From Erythroxylum novogranatense (Eukaryota > Streptophyta > Magnoliopsida > Malpighiales > Erythroxylaceae), in NCBI GenBank assembly GCA_029891385.1, contig CM057225.1, positions 14,139,498-14,203,497 on the forward strand: a stretch of 64,000 nucleotides of DNA, given 5' to 3'. The translations under genes were made by a program, and so were the position numbers. The notes beneath the pieces were generated by a model, which was given only the letters and a program-made list of their open reading frames with translations, ran no database searches and was not told where the DNA came from. Below, in pieces: positions 62,565-64,000 of this stretch; position 1 is the stretch's first letter; the number at the start of each line of letters is the position of its first letter.

Positions 62565-62930
62565 ATGGGCAGATACAACTTCTATGTCGTATTCGTTGGA
62601 CGAGAAGTCGAAATTTTCACAAATTGGGATGAAGTTAAATTGGTAACTGAGGGTTATCCTAATGCTAAATTCAAGGGGTTCATGACATTGGTTGAGGCAG
62701 AAAATGCTTTTGCCATCGATCAAAATAGGTGCAGTCGCTCAAATGAAGACATTGTTCCTATCGCCAATGACCTCTCATCAATCCCGCATCAATTTTCACT
62801 ACCAACAACTGAAGAACCAAATGAAGTTGCTACTTTAAAGCAACAAATGGCTATTTTACAAGCATTGTTACTAATTGCCATTGGAGTAATTTTGGGAAAC
62901 ATTATCAACAACATTCTGGACAAATTTTAA
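62565..62930 (+). CDS. viroplasmin-like (RNase H1 N-terminal) domain with hydrophobic tail
   Basis: An intact 121-residue frame inside the Harbinger element, starting ATG 62565 just after a possible splice acceptor (tttacag near 62554). Residues 5-50 match the caulimovirus-viroplasmin / RNase H1 N-terminal fold, which binds RNA-DNA hybrids or duplex RNA in other proteins: YVVFVGREVEIFTNWDE, then GYPNAKFKGFMTLVEAENAF. The middle is polar. Residues 96-114 are a hydrophobic segment (AILQALLLIAIGVILGNII) followed by a short end, the form of a tail-anchored membrane protein. No RNase H catalytic domain is present. It is the only unbroken gene in the element. It may be a host gene piece or a real third gene of this transposon; function unknown. 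Confidence 0.75.
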   Translation: MGRYNFYVVFVGREVEIFTNWDEVKLVTEGYPNAKFKGFMTLVEAENAFAIDQNRCSRSNEDIVPIANDLSSIPHQFSLPTTEEPNEVATLKQQMAILQALLLIAIGVILGNIINNILDKF

Positions 62931-63654
62931 AACTTGAATGTAATTAATGTTTATGAATGCTTAGATGTTTAATTAAATTACTATGTATTAGGATTTCTTG
63001 CTTGTCAAACTTACTTGAACCTATTAAGTAATCAATTATATGAAAGCTTAGATGTTTTATTAAATTATTTTGCCCTAAATAATGTTCATAATAATAATAA
63101 TAATGATAATTAAAAATTAATAATAATACTAATAATAATCATTAAATTATTACCATACCAATGATAATGATGATGACATAATTTTACTTAATATTCATAT
63201 TCATATTAATTTTACTATTTTGTGATTACAAAATTATAATAATCACATAATTATTATTATTGGAGTTGCACATAAACTTCAAATAAATATTTTTACACTT
63301 ATAAAATAACCAATGAATTATATTAACAACAATTACAAAAATTAATATTAATTGTATCAATAATAATTGTTATAAAAATTATAATTAATAAGATAATTAA
63401 TGTTATTAGAGTTGCAAATACACTTAATATAAATATTGACACAATTATGAAATAACCAATGGATTACATCTTTTCAATACATTATACTGCAGGGGCATTT
63501 TTGTCATTAAATACTGTTTTTTGTTCTGTGCACTTCAACCAAACACATTTCTGTCCATAGGACGAAGACAATTTTCTCTGTTCTGTCCACCGCAACTAAA
63601 CATCTCACTGTCTTCAATTCTTGTTCTGCTCTATCCTGTCCTGTCCTGTCTTGT

Positions 63655-63693
63655 CTCGTCCCTGCATGTTGAAGACGCTAACCAAACAGACTA
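63655..63693 (-). repeat. Harbinger right terminal inverted repeat
   Basis: Inverse partner of the left end. Followed by the duplication TAA. Confidence 0.75.
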
Positions 63694-64000
63694 TAAAAGT
63701 TACCTTCTTATCACTTTAGCTTTTCCTTGATATAGGAGAAGCTTTGAATTTGTATTTATCTCATTTATTTATTTTAATGAATTTCAACTTTTCAAAAAAT
63801 ATTACAAATGTTTTATAATTTTTACTCATATTTAGTTATTATATAAATTTTTTCTAAATAATTAATTAAATTATTTTATAAATAATTAATACAAATTTTC
63901 AATAATTTATAATATTATGAATTTTAAATAATTCTAAATAATTTTAAGATAATAATAAAATATCAATAAAATAAAATATTTGTTAAAAAATTAATTTTAT
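63694..64000. other. AT-rich flank
   Basis: Begins with the TAA duplication. No gene seen. Confidence 0.5.

Larger units (their letters stand above)
56022..63693 (+). mobile_element. PIF/Harbinger element, 7.7 kb, with extra genes
   Basis: The 3-bp duplication TAA stands at 56019-56021 and 63694-63696. Inverted ends share tgtttggttag(t/c)gtc (56028-56041 and, complemented, near 63674-63687). Subterminal tcctgtcc-type repeats occur at both ends. Inside are a DDE transposase and a MYB-like gene, the two proteins expected of an autonomous Harbinger, both on the plus strand and both broken. A viroplasmin-like ORF, a PPR-gene fragment on the minus strand and a long non-coding left part are also present. 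Confidence 0.88.

Overview
This is nuclear DNA of a flowering plant, most likely a eudicot. The evidence is an intron-rich plant KIN-7-type kinesin gene, an intronless plant bZIP gene, plant LINE, CACTA, PIF/Harbinger, hAT, copia and Ty3 elements, tRNA-Met primer-binding sites, and AT-rich spacers. I cannot name the species. No rRNA, tRNA, CRISPR or bacterial-type operon is visible.

Layout. 1-3.9 kb: decayed L1-type LINE on the minus strand. 3.9-4.7 kb: terminal part of a CACTA DNA transposon. 5.95-6.57 kb: complete 614-bp TRIM element with 5-bp target duplication. 8.29-8.72 kb: bZIP transcription factor. 12.5-18.6 kb: kinesin gene, which I resolve into 18 coding exons (847 residues). 19.9-23.5 kb: dead hAT element of the ZMYM1-like type. 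24.0-30.8 kb: second dead hAT on the minus strand, split by a 4.2-kb solo LTR. 31.0-55.7 kb: a plus-strand LINE broken by an 11.4-kb Ty3 element and by a 9.7-kb copia element. The copia element carries a 4.6-kb solo LTR inside one of its own LTRs. 56.0-63.7 kb: 7.7-kb PIF/Harbinger element with transposase and MYB-like genes, a third open frame (viroplasmin-like domain plus hydrophobic tail), and a captured PPR-gene fragment.

Only two host genes look intact, the bZIP and the kinesin, and they have no obvious functional link. The third intact-looking frame is the small viroplasmin-like one in the Harbinger element. Everything else is transposon-derived and mostly broken. Six insertions have target duplications I read directly: AAAAT, GTAAT, TGTTA, TTAAG, CATCC and TAA. 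These give an order of events in the nest: LINE first, then Ty3 and copia into it, then the solo LTR into the copia LTR.

Most worth a second look: the third Harbinger frame; a position in three related long LTRs that holds a different tandem repeat in each; a 1.13-kb triplication joined through inverted segments; a palindrome array in the copia LTR; and the nested insertions with all target duplications preserved.
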